IMG/VR virus record: IMGVR_UViG_3300023174_000046
Span: 153,414 to 217,413 of that record
Source: a virus
Strand: one strand, 5' to 3'
Length of the DNA stretch: 64,000 nucleotides
Below the pieces are notes generated by a model, which had not been told where the DNA came from, made no database searches, and was given only the letters and a program-made list of their open reading frames with translations. The position numbers and the translations under genes were made by a program. Below are positions 1-7,984 of this stretch, in pieces (position 1 is the first letter of the stretch; each line of letters starts with the position of its first letter).

Positions 1-471
1 CTTCCGAAAAATGTTGATTATTCAGGCAAATTTAACCTCAAAGGTGTTGATGCGTCCATGATACACTATTATAAATGTAGTGGAGAATTTAGAACACCAA
101 AAAAGAAAGCAAGCCACGACTACGCAGAAGGGGGCATGTACATACTCAGTAAGAAAGCTGTTAAATATATTGTAAGTTGTGATCAGGAAACTTTCATTAA
201 TTCACCTAAAACTTATAAAGGTGAAGATGTTGCAGTTGGTGAACTACTTAATAATGAAAAATTTACTAAATTAGATCTTACAGATAGCTTATCTGACAAA
301 CTTAATATGGATATCACAAGAAATGGTGTCTCGTATCACCCGGTGCATAAATCGTTGATGCACAAATTATATAAAGCTAAGACAACGAACGACAGAATAG
401 ATATATTAGTTGCAAATACAGCAAAGAATGACTATAATAAACGGGATATATTTATTAGAAAATATGAGTAA
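1..471 (+). CDS. Glycosyltransferase fragment, GT31 (galactosyltransferase)-like, 5' end outside window
   Basis: The frame is open from the first base, so the N-terminus lies outside the window; about 156 residues are visible. The segment GGMYILSKKAVKYI followed by GEDVAVGELL resembles the acceptor-site loop and the E-D-V motif of beta-1,3-galactosyltransferase-like (GT31) enzymes. The last 8 nt overlap the PIG-L gene, the first of a run of overlapping modification genes, so a role in building or decorating a glycan is likely. Family assignment rests on these short motifs only; the sugar and acceptor cannot be read. Confidence 0.55.
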   Translation, partial: LPKNVDYSGKFNLKGVDASMIHYYKCSGEFRTPKKKASHDYAEGGMYILSKKAVKYIVSCDQETFINSPKTYKGEDVAVGELLNNEKFTKLDLTDSLSDKLNMDITRNGVSYHPVHKSLMHKLYKAKTTNDRIDILVANTAKNDYNKRDIFIRKYE

Positions 472-1114
472 TAATGTTTTAGTGCTAGCACCTCACGGTG
501 ATGACGAAGTTTTAGGCTGTGGTGGCAGCATTGCCAAGCATATTGAATTGGGTGATCAAGTTACAGTTGCTTTTATTAAAGCTGCGTACGATGAGAGATC
601 CACAGTACAGCTTCAAAACACGATAAGTGCGCAAAAAGTATTAGATTATGAGAGAATGATTATTATGAATTTAGATGAGAATACTATTCATAACAAACTT
701 GAGTTTATAAAAGAGCTTGAAGTAATCGTGAATACGGTAAAACCTGATACAATTTATTCAACTTTTTATGGCGATTTGCATCAAGATCATCGCGCATTAT
801 TTGAAGCGCTCAATACAGCAGCGCGTGTATGGGCAGACCATCTTGTTAAAAAAATTCTACTTTGTGAGACAATATCTTCAACTGATCAAGGTATTATTCG
901 TAATATTCATCCGTTTGTACCCAATTATTATGTAACATTAAGTGAACACCATATAGACAAAAAGATGAATGCATTATCATGCTATGAAAGGGAAATTAAA
1001 AAAGAATGTCACCCAAGATCAATAGAGCATGTTTTGAATGTAGCAAAATCTCGAGGTCGTGAGATAAGAAACTCTTATGCAGAAGCATTTATGCTTATGA
1101 GATTTATAGATTAA
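464..1114 (+). CDS. PIG-L family N-acetylglucosamine deacetylase-like protein
   Basis: 216 residues. An N-terminal beta strand runs into APHGDDEVLGCGG (about residues 9-21), the zinc-binding H-x-D-D motif of PIG-L/LmbE deacetylases. A second signature, HQDHR, lies near residue 105. The ATG at 464 is preferred over an upstream ATG at 410 because the family motif normally begins within a few residues of the start and because it gives an 8-nt overlap with the previous gene. The family removes N-acetyl groups from GlcNAc-type sugars. With neighbouring glycosyltransferase and sugar-dehydrogenase genes it probably acts on a phage- or host-surface glycan. Confidence 0.85.
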   Translation: MSNNVLVLAPHGDDEVLGCGGSIAKHIELGDQVTVAFIKAAYDERSTVQLQNTISAQKVLDYERMIIMNLDENTIHNKLEFIKELEVIVNTVKPDTIYSTFYGDLHQDHRALFEALNTAARVWADHLVKKILLCETISSTDQGIIRNIHPFVPNYYVTLSEHHIDKKMNALSCYEREIKKECHPRSIEHVLNVAKSRGREIRNSYAEAFMLMRFID

Positions 1115-1115
1115 C

Positions 1116-1895
1116 ATGAATACTTGCAGACATAATAATAAAAATTATAATCTCAACGTAGCTAGTTATACAGAAGAAGAAAATTTTTTAAAAGAATTTA
1201 TAGCTAAAGGTTACGTTTTCTTAGAGAATGTTGTTAACCTCAATTACAACTATAAAGAGAGATCTGAATATTCTAGAATAAAGCAAATGGATGTTATTGA
1301 TAATTTCTTTCCTGATAACCCCGAATATTTTCAAATTTATAATAGTTTTAAAAAATCAAAAATATTTGATATACTTTCCAATAATTTAACAAGCTTAAGA
1401 CTGTATAATTTTATGTGTTTTCGTCTATACAAAGGGAACGAATGCTCATCATTGCACCGTGATGATGATTTTGCTATAACGTATACCCTCAAAACACCAT
1501 TTGTAATTTGCTGGATGCCTTTGACAGACGTCTCTCTTGCGGCTGGTCCTCTTGCAATTGCAGAAAGAACCAAGACTGTGTATACACAGCATGATATCAA
1601 AGAGGGTGAAAAATATATTCAAAAATATTTAAAAAGTAACAACGTTATGGAGAATATTGATGGTATACGCAATGCCATGCTAGAGGAAGAAGATTATAAA
1701 ATTTCTGTACATAGAGATTTCGATACATTAATCTCACGTGATCTCAAAAAAGGTGATGTTGTTGTAATGAATCACGATATTGTTCATGGATCATTAGATA
1801 ATAATAATTTGATTCGGTCTTCTATTGATTTGAGATTGTTTTATAACTGTGACACAAATAATAATCTGCTCAAAAGAGTATCTCTAGATACATGA
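1116..1895 (+). CDS. PhyH-like Fe(II)/2-oxoglutarate dioxygenase
   Basis: 259 residues, starting 1 nt after the PIG-L stop. The facial-triad motif is visible: H-R-D in SLHRDDD (near residue 114), a distal His in DIVHGSL (near 223), and an Arg about 12 residues later that would bind 2-oxoglutarate. Between them PFVICWMPLTDV and GPLAIAERT match the phytanoyl-CoA-hydroxylase-like double-stranded beta-helix core. Such enzymes hydroxylate small molecules or proteins. The stop overlaps the halogenase start (ATGA), implying coupled translation and a shared pathway. The substrate is unknown. Confidence 0.8.
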   Translation: MNTCRHNNKNYNLNVASYTEEENFLKEFIAKGYVFLENVVNLNYNYKERSEYSRIKQMDVIDNFFPDNPEYFQIYNSFKKSKIFDILSNNLTSLRLYNFMCFRLYKGNECSSLHRDDDFAITYTLKTPFVICWMPLTDVSLAAGPLAIAERTKTVYTQHDIKEGEKYIQKYLKSNNVMENIDGIRNAMLEEEDYKISVHRDFDTLISRDLKKGDVVVMNHDIVHGSLDNNNLIRSSIDLRLFYNCDTNNNLLKRVSLDT

Positions 1896-3310
1896 ATAAA
1901 AGCATAGTTATTTTGGGTGGCGGTACTGCTGGTTGGATGAGCGCGCTTTTCTTTAAGAAAGCATACCCCCAATCAAAAGTTACTGTAGTTGAGTCCGAAG
2001 AGATAGGTATTATAGGCGTGGGCGAAAGCACCACACCGTATTTTATAGAAATGTTAGATTTTCTTGATATAAATGTTTTAGATATTTTAAAAGCAAGTGA
2101 TATCGCTTTTAAAACAGGTGTAAAATTTGATGGATGGGGTAAAAGTATTTTCTACCACCCTTTTAATCTGAACGATGAACACTATAATCATGATACTGCT
2201 CTTATTCAATACTATTTGAAAAATAAAGATACAAATGTGTTTAAAACATTAAACCCGTTAGTAACAATTACTGAACAAGGTAAGATTCAAAAAATTAAAA
2301 AAAACCTTCCACATAACGATTTTGCGGTTCATATTGATGCTTGCAAAACAAGCATTGCTTTAAAAAGTATTGCTCTCTCACGAGGCATTCAGCTTGTACA
2401 GGGTGTAGTTGGTAGTGTAGAGGTAAAAGATAATAACGTTGCTTCTTTAATCTTAAATAGTGGGCATAGAGTTTGTGGTGATTTCTTTGTAGATTGTTCA
2501 GGATTTAATAGGGTTCTTGCAAATAAGTTCAATATTAAATTTTTAAAATTTAACGATTTATTGACAAATACAGCTATACCTTGCCCTATTAAGAAGACTT
2601 TTTTTGAACCATATACAACCGCAAAAACCTTGAATTATGGCTGGACATGGAAGATACCTACACACTCTAGAACAGGTACCGGTTATGTTTTTTCAAGAGA
2701 TTACACTGATATAGATAGTGCAAAAAAAGAATTTTATACATATTTGAAAACTGTTACAGATGAAGAAATTAACCTAAATAAAATTATCTTTTTTGAAACT
2801 GGGACTCTTGAAAAAATTCATTTTAATAATGTATTAGCTGTTGGGTTAGCGTCACATTTTCTTGAACCACTAGAAGGCACATCTCTCGCTATATCTGCGA
2901 TTATATTATTTGAGTTTATCAAACAAAAAGAAGGCTTTAATAGTAAAATACTACAAAAAATTTTACAGATAAAAGACTTTATTGTATTACATTATTTAAC
3001 TAAAAAAACACAGAGTAATTTTTGGTTGGACGCAAGCAAAAAAGCAAAAGAAAATAATTTAATTCAAAAACTCCTGTCTAGCAAAACATTAAATTTTGAT
3101 TTATTTAAAGACAATGATTATTATTTTAGCTTTTTAAATCATCTCAACTTTTTACAGAATCTCGATGCGGTTGATACCAACACAAGTGTATCAACAGAAC
3201 GCTATAAGACTGATTTTAGCTATATTAAGCTTTTAAAGTCTAAGGCATGGCATTACAGTCATGTTAAAAACGCTGTAGATTATAAAACATATTACGAGCA
3301 GTTTCTATGA
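1892..3310 (+). CDS. Flavin-dependent tryptophan-halogenase family protein
   Basis: 472 residues. The N-terminus VILGGGTAGWM is the FAD-binding G-x-G-x-x-G, followed by GVGESTTP, which matches the halogenase flavin-binding region. The segment FKTGVKFDGW probably holds the catalytic lysine region. WTWKIP near residue 252 is the diagnostic W-x-W-x-I-P that separates halogenases from monooxygenases. Length fits the family (about 450-540). It overlaps both neighbours by 4 nt. Related genes occur in marine T4-like phages beside structural genes; their substrates are not established. A flavin reductase would be needed; the FMN-reductase-like protein at 44338 is one candidate supplier (inference). 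Confidence 0.87.
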   Translation: MNKSIVILGGGTAGWMSALFFKKAYPQSKVTVVESEEIGIIGVGESTTPYFIEMLDFLDINVLDILKASDIAFKTGVKFDGWGKSIFYHPFNLNDEHYNHDTALIQYYLKNKDTNVFKTLNPLVTITEQGKIQKIKKNLPHNDFAVHIDACKTSIALKSIALSRGIQLVQGVVGSVEVKDNNVASLILNSGHRVCGDFFVDCSGFNRVLANKFNIKFLKFNDLLTNTAIPCPIKKTFFEPYTTAKTLNYGWTWKIPTHSRTGTGYVFSRDYTDIDSAKKEFYTYLKTVTDEEINLNKIIFFETGTLEKIHFNNVLAVGLASHFLEPLEGTSLAISAIILFEFIKQKEGFNSKILQKILQIKDFIVLHYLTKKTQSNFWLDASKKAKENNLIQKLLSSKTLNFDLFKDNDYYFSFLNHLNFLQNLDAVDTNTSVSTERYKTDFSYIKLLKSKAWHYSHVKNAVDYKTYYEQFL

Positions 3311-3984
3311 AGATATTAGAAGAAATAGACCGCAAATATAGTTTTGATAAACTTAAAAAAGTTATTGACGAGTTTGGTCTCTGCCCTAACTGGCGAGCAA
3401 TTTTGGATAACAATAAGTCTATTAATTTAGAGTATAAAGTATTACTTTTTTACAAAAAAATCTTTCTTAAATATAAAATTGATAAAACTAAAAATATTTT
3501 AGATGTAGGGTCAGGGCTCTGCCACAATTACATGATCAGCAATATAATTGGAGCAAAATGTACCTGTCTTGAAAAAATACCATGCTCCACAGGCACAGAT
3601 GAAAGCAATCTGTACGCATTATTTCATAAAATTTTAAATATAGAGTCAACACTTTATTATAACATTAATTCACCCAACGTTTCTCTCCCAGGAAAATTTG
3701 ATTATATACTATTACTCAACCAGACTTTCGATGAAAAACAAAACGCTAATGGTGATATAACTGTGTGGAGCATTGAGGATTGGGAAACGTTTATTAAAAA
3801 CCTGAACATCAACTTAAACCCTGGTGGCAAGATACTTATCAATTGGACGTTGCAACAGTTAAATGATGTGCATGAAAATGACCCGCTTTATACTAGCAAA
3901 AATGGAAAGATTGTTAAGTATCAGCACAATAAAAACTTTAAATTTTTTAAAAAACACCCAGAATTTAATGTGAGGTTTATATAA
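3307..3984 (+). CDS. Class I SAM-dependent methyltransferase-like protein
   Basis: 225 residues. NILDVGSGLCHNY (about residues 61-73) is motif I of the Rossmann-fold methyltransferases. FDYILLLNQTFDE is the motif II region, and LNPGGKILINWT is the typical post-II strand. It overlaps the halogenase stop by 4 nt. The substrate (sugar, small molecule or protein) cannot be inferred. The long lysine-rich N-terminal segment is not recognised. Confidence 0.72.
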   Translation: MKILEEIDRKYSFDKLKKVIDEFGLCPNWRAILDNNKSINLEYKVLLFYKKIFLKYKIDKTKNILDVGSGLCHNYMISNIIGAKCTCLEKIPCSTGTDESNLYALFHKILNIESTLYYNINSPNVSLPGKFDYILLLNQTFDEKQNANGDITVWSIEDWETFIKNLNINLNPGGKILINWTLQQLNDVHENDPLYTSKNGKIVKYQHNKNFKFFKKHPEFNVRFI

Positions 3985-3987
3985 TAC

Positions 3988-4221
3988 ATGGATATTGAAT
4001 TGTTTGGATGGTTTTCTACATTCTTTCTTTGGGGTGCTGCTCTACCCAAGCAAAGGCATGTATTGCATCTCTGTACAGCCATAGCAGCTTTGTCTCGTGC
4101 GGTCTATATTATAACCTTGTACCTGGGGCCTACAGGTAATCTCGCTAGGCCATTGATAATAAATTGGATAGCGCTATTTGTTATTCACCTATATCAGTAC
4201 TTTGTATATAAAAATAAATAA
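3988..4221 (+). CDS. Small membrane protein (two to three helices)
   Basis: 77 residues, 3 nt after the methyltransferase gene. Three hydrophobic stretches (about residues 3-18, 28-46, 56-72), one with an N-W-I-A segment, indicate an inner-membrane protein. Size and pattern loosely recall SemiSWEET-type half transporters, but no diagnostic motif is clear. Function unknown. Confidence 0.6.
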   Translation: MDIELFGWFSTFFLWGAALPKQRHVLHLCTAIAALSRAVYIITLYLGPTGNLARPLIINWIALFVIHLYQYFVYKNK

Positions 4222-4224
4222 TAA

Positions 4225-4413
4225 ATGGTAAGTTTGAGTGCAATTAACGATTTTTTTGATCTGTCTAAACCATGCCCCTCAGAAATAAAAAGATGTCGAC
4301 AACTTAGAAACGATTACCGACTTGAACTTCGAAATATGAAGCAATGCACAAGCTGTGCAACACGAGTAGTAAAAAACGTTTATATTAATAAAATAAATCA
4401 ATGCTCGAATTAA
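4225..4413 (+). CDS. Small Cys-rich protein, copy 1 of a tandem pair
   Basis: 62 residues. It aligns with the next gene: both have an FFD segment, then PCPS-x-I, a later Cys before R-x-x-x-D-Y, and a C-x-x-C near the C-terminus (CTSC here). The Cys pattern suggests a small metal-binding protein. Function unknown. The start follows the preceding stop directly and the end overlaps copy 2 by 13 nt. Confidence 0.6.
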   Translation: MVSLSAINDFFDLSKPCPSEIKRCRQLRNDYRLELRNMKQCTSCATRVVKNVYINKINQCSN

Positions 4414-4604
4414 CTAAAATAGAAAGGTTTTTTGATATGAATCAGCCTTGCCCGTCAGATATACCTGATTGTGAACAACATAGAAAAGACTATTTAAATA
4501 AATTAGAAGAATTGAAAAAACAAAACGGTTGCAGTCCTTGCAAGATGCGAGGGATCAGAAACCATTATCTTCAAATTATTACAGGAGCGTATGGAGCTAA
4601 GTAA
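4401..4604 (+). CDS. Small Cys-rich protein, copy 2 of a tandem pair
   Basis: 67 residues. Shares FFD, PCPSDI, R-K-D-Y and the C-terminal C-x-x-C (CSPC) with the gene upstream, so the two arose by tandem duplication and have diverged strongly. A zinc- or other metal-binding role is plausible from four cysteines in about 40 residues. The end overlaps the following membrane-protein gene by 14 nt. Confidence 0.6.
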   Translation: MLELTKIERFFDMNQPCPSDIPDCEQHRKDYLNKLEELKKQNGCSPCKMRGIRNHYLQIITGAYGAK

Positions 4605-4920
4605 TTTTATAATAGGGTTTTTATCGACAAGTAGTTTACTGCTACTTTGGTTTTATTCTTCTTTAAAGATTACTTTAGCAGAAATCTTTTTTAATGAGAA
4701 AATTACAAATAATGATCAATTTGAAGACTTAATTATGATTCGTCTAAAAAATGAAAAACTATCACATTTATCAAGTTGTTATATTTGCATGAGTTTTTGG
4801 ACATCATTTCTTGTAGGATGTCTTTTAACGTTTTTGGGTAGCCCCAACTATACCCCTGTCATTACATTCTTGACTTACCCCTGCTTGTGTTATATAATGA
4901 AGAAATATGTCTTTGATTGA
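4591..4920 (+). CDS. Membrane protein with C-x-x-C motif
   Basis: 109 residues. A hydrophobic N-terminal helix (residues 6-28), a polar middle, then SSCYICMSFWTSFLVG and two further hydrophobic stretches. The C-x-x-C just before a helix is a pattern in small phage membrane proteins of unknown function. A good Shine-Dalgarno (AGGAGC) lies about 5 nt before the ATG. The stop overlaps the dehydrogenase gene by 14 nt. Confidence 0.6.
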   Translation: MELSNFIIGFLSTSSLLLLWFYSSLKITLAEIFFNEKITNNDQFEDLIMIRLKNEKLSHLSSCYICMSFWTSFLVGCLLTFLGSPNYTPVITFLTYPCLCYIMKKYVFD

Positions 4921-5683
4921 TAGCAAAGTGTGTATCCTGGGGGATGGGTTCGTTGGCCAATCTCTAAAGAAAGCACTACAAAAATGTCATGATGTGGTTC
5001 TTCTTGGACCTCAAGAAGTGCCTGTACAGAAGGCTTTTGATGTCTGTTTTATTTGTGTGCCTACAAATAACACAAACAGTGTTACTGATTTATCAAATAT
5101 AGAAGACGCTTTTCACAAGATAAAGAGCAATCTATATATTATTAAGTCTACTGTGCCAGTTGGTACTTGTAAAGAATTGACTGATCGCTTTAAAGTAGAT
5201 ATAGTTTATTGTCCAGAATTTTTAAGTGAATCAACATACCACAATCCAACTAATTGTGCAGGCAATTTACTTGAATGGCCTTTTTTCGTTCTCGGTGGAA
5301 ACAACGGGCCTGTTGATAATGCATATAATTTTTTATTAGAAATTTTTGGTCCCTGCAAGTCTTACTCTTTTGCTACTTTTGAAACTGCAGAGCTTTTTAA
5401 GTACACAATAAATTTATTCTGGACGTTTAAATTATCTTTTTTTAATAGCATATTTGATGTCTGTGCTGATTTTAATGTAGATTACAAAAAATTAAGAGAA
5501 TTGGTACTTTTAGATAAACGTATACACCCGCTTCATACCGCTATTTTTAAAAATAAGAGAGGTTTTAGGGGAAAATGCTTGCCCAAAGATCTTGAATCCT
5601 TTGTATCACAAATAAAAAACAAACAAAGCAAAGATTTATTTGCTATGATTCAGCAATATAATAACCTTTTTATTAAAAAATAA
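4907..5683 (+). CDS. Short UDP-glucose/GDP-mannose dehydrogenase-like protein
   Basis: 258 residues. The NAD-binding Rossmann motif GDGFVG is at residues 12-17, KSTVPVGT is the conserved substrate-loop motif, and YCPEFLSES follows. GFRGKCLPKDLESF carries the catalytic cysteine of the G-F-G-G-x-C-x-P-K-D motif. Canonical enzymes have about 390-450 residues; this one stops soon after the catalytic loop and lacks the C-terminal UDP-binding domain. Either it is a functional short form or it acts on a different carrier. It closes the modification cassette that begins at the left edge. Confidence 0.75.
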   Translation: MSLIDSKVCILGDGFVGQSLKKALQKCHDVVLLGPQEVPVQKAFDVCFICVPTNNTNSVTDLSNIEDAFHKIKSNLYIIKSTVPVGTCKELTDRFKVDIVYCPEFLSESTYHNPTNCAGNLLEWPFFVLGGNNGPVDNAYNFLLEIFGPCKSYSFATFETAELFKYTINLFWTFKLSFFNSIFDVCADFNVDYKKLRELVLLDKRIHPLHTAIFKNKRGFRGKCLPKDLESFVSQIKNKQSKDLFAMIQQYNNLFIKK

Positions 5684-5719
5684 TATTGCATTTCTATCTT
5701 TCCAATTTAATATAACATT

Positions 5720-5920
5720 ATGTTTAAGTACAAAGCGGTGATCAAGGATAACTATTTAACTAAAACAAGAAATAAGTATGTACATGCAGCCAACAGCCTT
5801 GATGCACATAAATTTGCGCTTTATACAGTTAACCTTGCAAAAGAAGACATCATCAAAATTCTAGATGAAGATGGTGGCACGGTTTATTCTGTTGCAAAAG
5901 GTTTCATACATAAGCATTAA
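5720..5920 (+). CDS. Small hypothetical protein
   Basis: 66 residues, basic N-terminus (MFKYKAVIKDNY), no recognised motif. It begins after a 36-nt gap in which AT-rich sequence (TAATATAA) precedes the ATG. Likely a real gene because it is followed closely (3 nt) by the next conserved-looking frame. Confidence 0.5.
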   Translation: MFKYKAVIKDNYLTKTRNKYVHAANSLDAHKFALYTVNLAKEDIIKILDEDGGTVYSVAKGFIHKH

Positions 5921-5923
5921 TAT

Positions 5924-6124
5924 ATGAGCGATGTTGAAATAAATCTTGCTGATCTCAAAGCTGTGGTTGATATCATTAATTTGATGGCATCCCGAGGAGC
6001 CATTAGAGGTCAAGAGCTGGCAGTAATTGGTGGTGTCTATAATAAATATTCATACGTCATTGAAAAAATCAAAGAAAAGCAAGACAGTCCTAGGCCTGGA
6101 GTTGAATCAGATTCAGCGAATTGA
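5924..6124 (+). CDS. Small phage protein of unknown function
   Basis: 66 residues. The segment IINLMASRGAIRGQELAVIGGVYNK resembles a small conserved protein of T4-like marine phages that pairs a short helix with an R-G-A-x-x-G-x-E-L motif (from memory, not searched). Acidic overall. The end overlaps the next frame. Confidence 0.55.
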   Translation: MSDVEINLADLKAVVDIINLMASRGAIRGQELAVIGGVYNKYSYVIEKIKEKQDSPRPGVESDSAN

Positions 6125-6296
6125 TGATAAAAGCGTTGAAGTCAATTTCTCTATTACCCATGATGTTGAAGAGCTTTTTAAAAACGTATACAAGCTCCAT
6201 AAACTTACTGATAAGCAGTTTTGCAAAAAGATCGGTTCTATAATTGTTGAATATGTTGAAGAAAAATTGAATGAAAAGTATAGAGATAGAAGTTAA
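6102..6296 (+). CDS. Small hypothetical protein, start uncertain
   Basis: About 64 residues if translation begins at TTG 6102; the only in-frame ATG (6027) would overlap the previous gene by almost 100 nt. The convincing part begins near DDKSVEVNF and includes THDVEELFKNVYKLH and EYVEEKLNEKY, mixed alpha/beta in character. No family recognised. Its end overlaps the next gene by 26 nt. Confidence 0.4.
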   Translation: MNQIQRIDDKSVEVNFSITHDVEELFKNVYKLHKLTDKQFCKKIGSIIVEYVEEKLNEKYRDRS

Positions 6297-6483
6297 AGAT
6301 TCTTACAACGACAAACAAAATCTTATTGTCAAAATTGACGGTAAAGAGGTTGGTATCTTATACATTGACGAAGATCAGAAGTTTGATTTACTTAAGATTC
6401 TACGCAGAGGCAAAGATGAAGACACTGAATTAATTGAGCCTCAAGAGCTGGACGACCTTGATGAAGACGGTGAAGAGTATTAA
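6271..6483 (+). CDS. Small acidic hypothetical protein
   Basis: 70 residues with a beta-rich N-terminal half (IEIEVKDSYN, LIVKIDGKEVGIL) and a strongly acidic tail (DDLDEDGEEY). The tail suggests interaction with a basic partner or DNA mimicry, but nothing in the sequence decides this. Confidence 0.45.
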   Translation: MKSIEIEVKDSYNDKQNLIVKIDGKEVGILYIDEDQKFDLLKILRRGKDEDTELIEPQELDDLDEDGEEY

Positions 6484-6486
6484 ATA
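6479..6486 (+). promoter_or_regulatory. T4-late-like promoter box (ATTAAATA)
   Basis: ATTAAATA ends 4 nt before the GTG of the membrane coiled-coil gene. It fits the NNTAAATA box seen before many virion-type genes here. Confidence 0.4.
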
Positions 6487-6490
6487 ATAA

Positions 6491-7303
6491 GTGTTTAAGT
6501 ATATAGTAGGTTTTTCATCGTTTCTCATAGCATCTATTGCCGCATATTTTTCAATAAAAGGCATATCTTTACTGTTCGCAGGTAGTTTTTGGCCTGTTGT
6601 TTTGATGGCCGGTTCTCTTGAAATTGGCAAGCTTGTTGCAACCAGTAGCTTATATCGGTATTACCATGAATTGAATGGTTTTATTAAAACATACCTATTT
6701 ACTGCTATAGCTGTTTTAATGATTATTACTAGCTTGGGCATATTTGGGTTTTTATCCGATGCATTTTATAGAAGTAAAATCAAGTCAGAAACCATGTCAG
6801 CTAAAGTTACTTTTGCTGAAGAAAAGAAAATTACATTGCAGCAGAAATTTGACTACAATAAAGAAAGAGTCAAAACATTATCAAATATTAGAACATCGCA
6901 AGAGGAGAGACTCTCTTCAACAACCAAACAAAATACAAGTACGCAAAAAAGCGGTCTTTTTGGCACAGACCAATCAATAGATGCAAATGCTCTTAAGAGT
7001 AAAACTAAAATTCTCGAAAACGTAAGTGAAGAAATAAAAACTGCAAACTTACAGATTGATGAGCTTAATAAAGAAAACGGTGGCATAATGAATGAGCTAG
7101 AATCACTCAATTCGCAACTATTAGCGCTTAAACAGAATGAAAGCAAGGAATCAGATATTGGCACTTTCAAGTTTATTGCAAAATCATTTAATCTTGAGTT
7201 GGATGTAGCTGTAAAATACTTCATCATATCACTAGTGTTTGTATTTGACCCATTAGCAGTAATCTTGTTGATAGTTTTTAACTCTCTAATAAAAAAAAAG
7301 TAA
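6491..7303 (+). CDS. Membrane protein with periplasmic/cytosolic coiled coil; frameshift donor
   Basis: 270 residues, GTG start 4 nt after a late-type box. Hydrophobic segments near residues 5-25, 30-45, 57-80 and 238-262 flank a long heptad-rich coiled coil (about 100-225) with many Lys/Glu and Q. The frame ends in A-A-A-AAG followed at once by TAA; the run of nine A contains the slippery heptamer A_AAA_AAG (7294-7300). A -1 shift would continue into the Pro/Thr-rich frame downstream and give a protein of about 408 residues. The gene lies just upstream of the portal region, as similar membrane coiled-coil genes do in marine T4-like phages (recollection). Function unknown. Confidence 0.7.
   Translation: MFKYIVGFSSFLIASIAAYFSIKGISLLFAGSFWPVVLMAGSLEIGKLVATSSLYRYYHELNGFIKTYLFTAIAVLMIITSLGIFGFLSDAFYRSKIKSETMSAKVTFAEEKKITLQQKFDYNKERVKTLSNIRTSQEERLSSTTKQNTSTQKSGLFGTDQSIDANALKSKTKILENVSEEIKTANLQIDELNKENGGIMNELESLNSQLLALKQNESKESDIGTFKFIAKSFNLELDVAVKYFIISLVFVFDPLAVILLIVFNSLIKKK
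7294..7300 (+). other. Candidate -1 ribosomal frameshift site A_AAA_AAG
   Basis: In the zero frame the codons are ATA AAA AAA AAG TAA, so the heptamer is correctly phased for tandem -1 slippage and is followed immediately by a stop. A small GGTG-CCTT-CACC hairpin lies about 30 nt downstream. No clear upstream Shine-Dalgarno stimulator is seen. A homopolymer sequencing error is the alternative. Confidence 0.5.
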
Positions 7304-7716
7304 TATTTGACGAAGAAATAATTGTACTGGTGCCTTCACCAACACCGACTGTCACTCCGACGCCCACAGTAACGCCAACTTTAACTGTAACTGCTACGCC
7401 TGCTCCCACTATGACTTCAACCCCTACGGCCACATATACTCCACCACCCACACAAACGCCAACCGCTACCAGTTTTTCTACACCCCTTCAAGTAGATGAA
7501 ATGAAAACTACATCAAATAGCAGACTAGAAGGCACCATATATTGGAGTAAAATGAAATGGGATCTGCCTACATTGACGCCTACACCACAGGCACAAGAAA
7601 GTGAAAAAATAGAACAAAAAGAAATAAATAGTGAAAATTTTATTCGTATAACCGACAACACCCCATCAGTATTTGATAGTAAAAACAAGCTGTCATATTT
7701 TAAAAAGATTGATTAA
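7300..7716 (+). CDS. Pro/Thr-rich extension, probably expressed by -1 frameshift
   Basis: The frame is open from 7282, just upstream of the slippery site, and lacks a credible start: the first GTG (7330) has neither Shine-Dalgarno nor promoter box. After the shift the sequence reads VIFDEEIIVLVP and then about 50 residues of alternating Pro and Thr (TPTVTPTP type). A more ordinary polar C-terminus follows. The T-P repeats look like a stiff linker and could be O-glycosylated; the same kind of repeat links two parts of the propeller protein at 12920. Function unknown. Confidence 0.55.
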   Translation, partial: VIFDEEIIVLVPSPTPTVTPTPTVTPTLTVTATPAPTMTSTPTATYTPPPTQTPTATSFSTPLQVDEMKTTSNSRLEGTIYWSKMKWDLPTLTPTPQAQESEKIEQKEINSENFIRITDNTPSVFDSKNKLSYFKKID

Positions 7717-7719
7717 ATA
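7712..7719 (+). promoter_or_regulatory. T4-late-like promoter box (ATTAAATA)
   Basis: Ends 5 nt before the ATG at 7725, the standard spacing for this window. Confidence 0.45.
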
Positions 7720-7724
7720 TTATT

Positions 7725-7955
7725 ATGATTGGAAGCGATGCATTTACAAATGGCATTGCCATTTGCGAAGAGTTTTCTCGCCATACATATGGCGACAAAG
7801 AGAATCAATCTATGCTTGTCAATGTTTCACATGATTGGGTTGATAGCTTAATAAACAGAATGTCAAGAATTGGTTTCAAATTAATTACAAAGATAGAGAT
7901 GGACATGACAACCACGGTCGTCTTTAGTTTGGTCAAGCTTAAAAAATCTGCTTGA
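7725..7955 (+). CDS. Small hypothetical protein
   Basis: 76 residues. Predicted alpha/beta; VNVSHDWVDSLINRMSRIGF resembles an amphipathic helix followed by a beta hairpin (FKLITKIEMDMTTTVVFSLV). No family recognised. Late-type box 5 nt upstream of the ATG. Confidence 0.5.
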   Translation: MIGSDAFTNGIAICEEFSRHTYGDKENQSMLVNVSHDWVDSLINRMSRIGFKLITKIEMDMTTTVVFSLVKLKKSA

Positions 7956-7984
7956 ATTATAGAATCTTATATTATCATTAGTAG

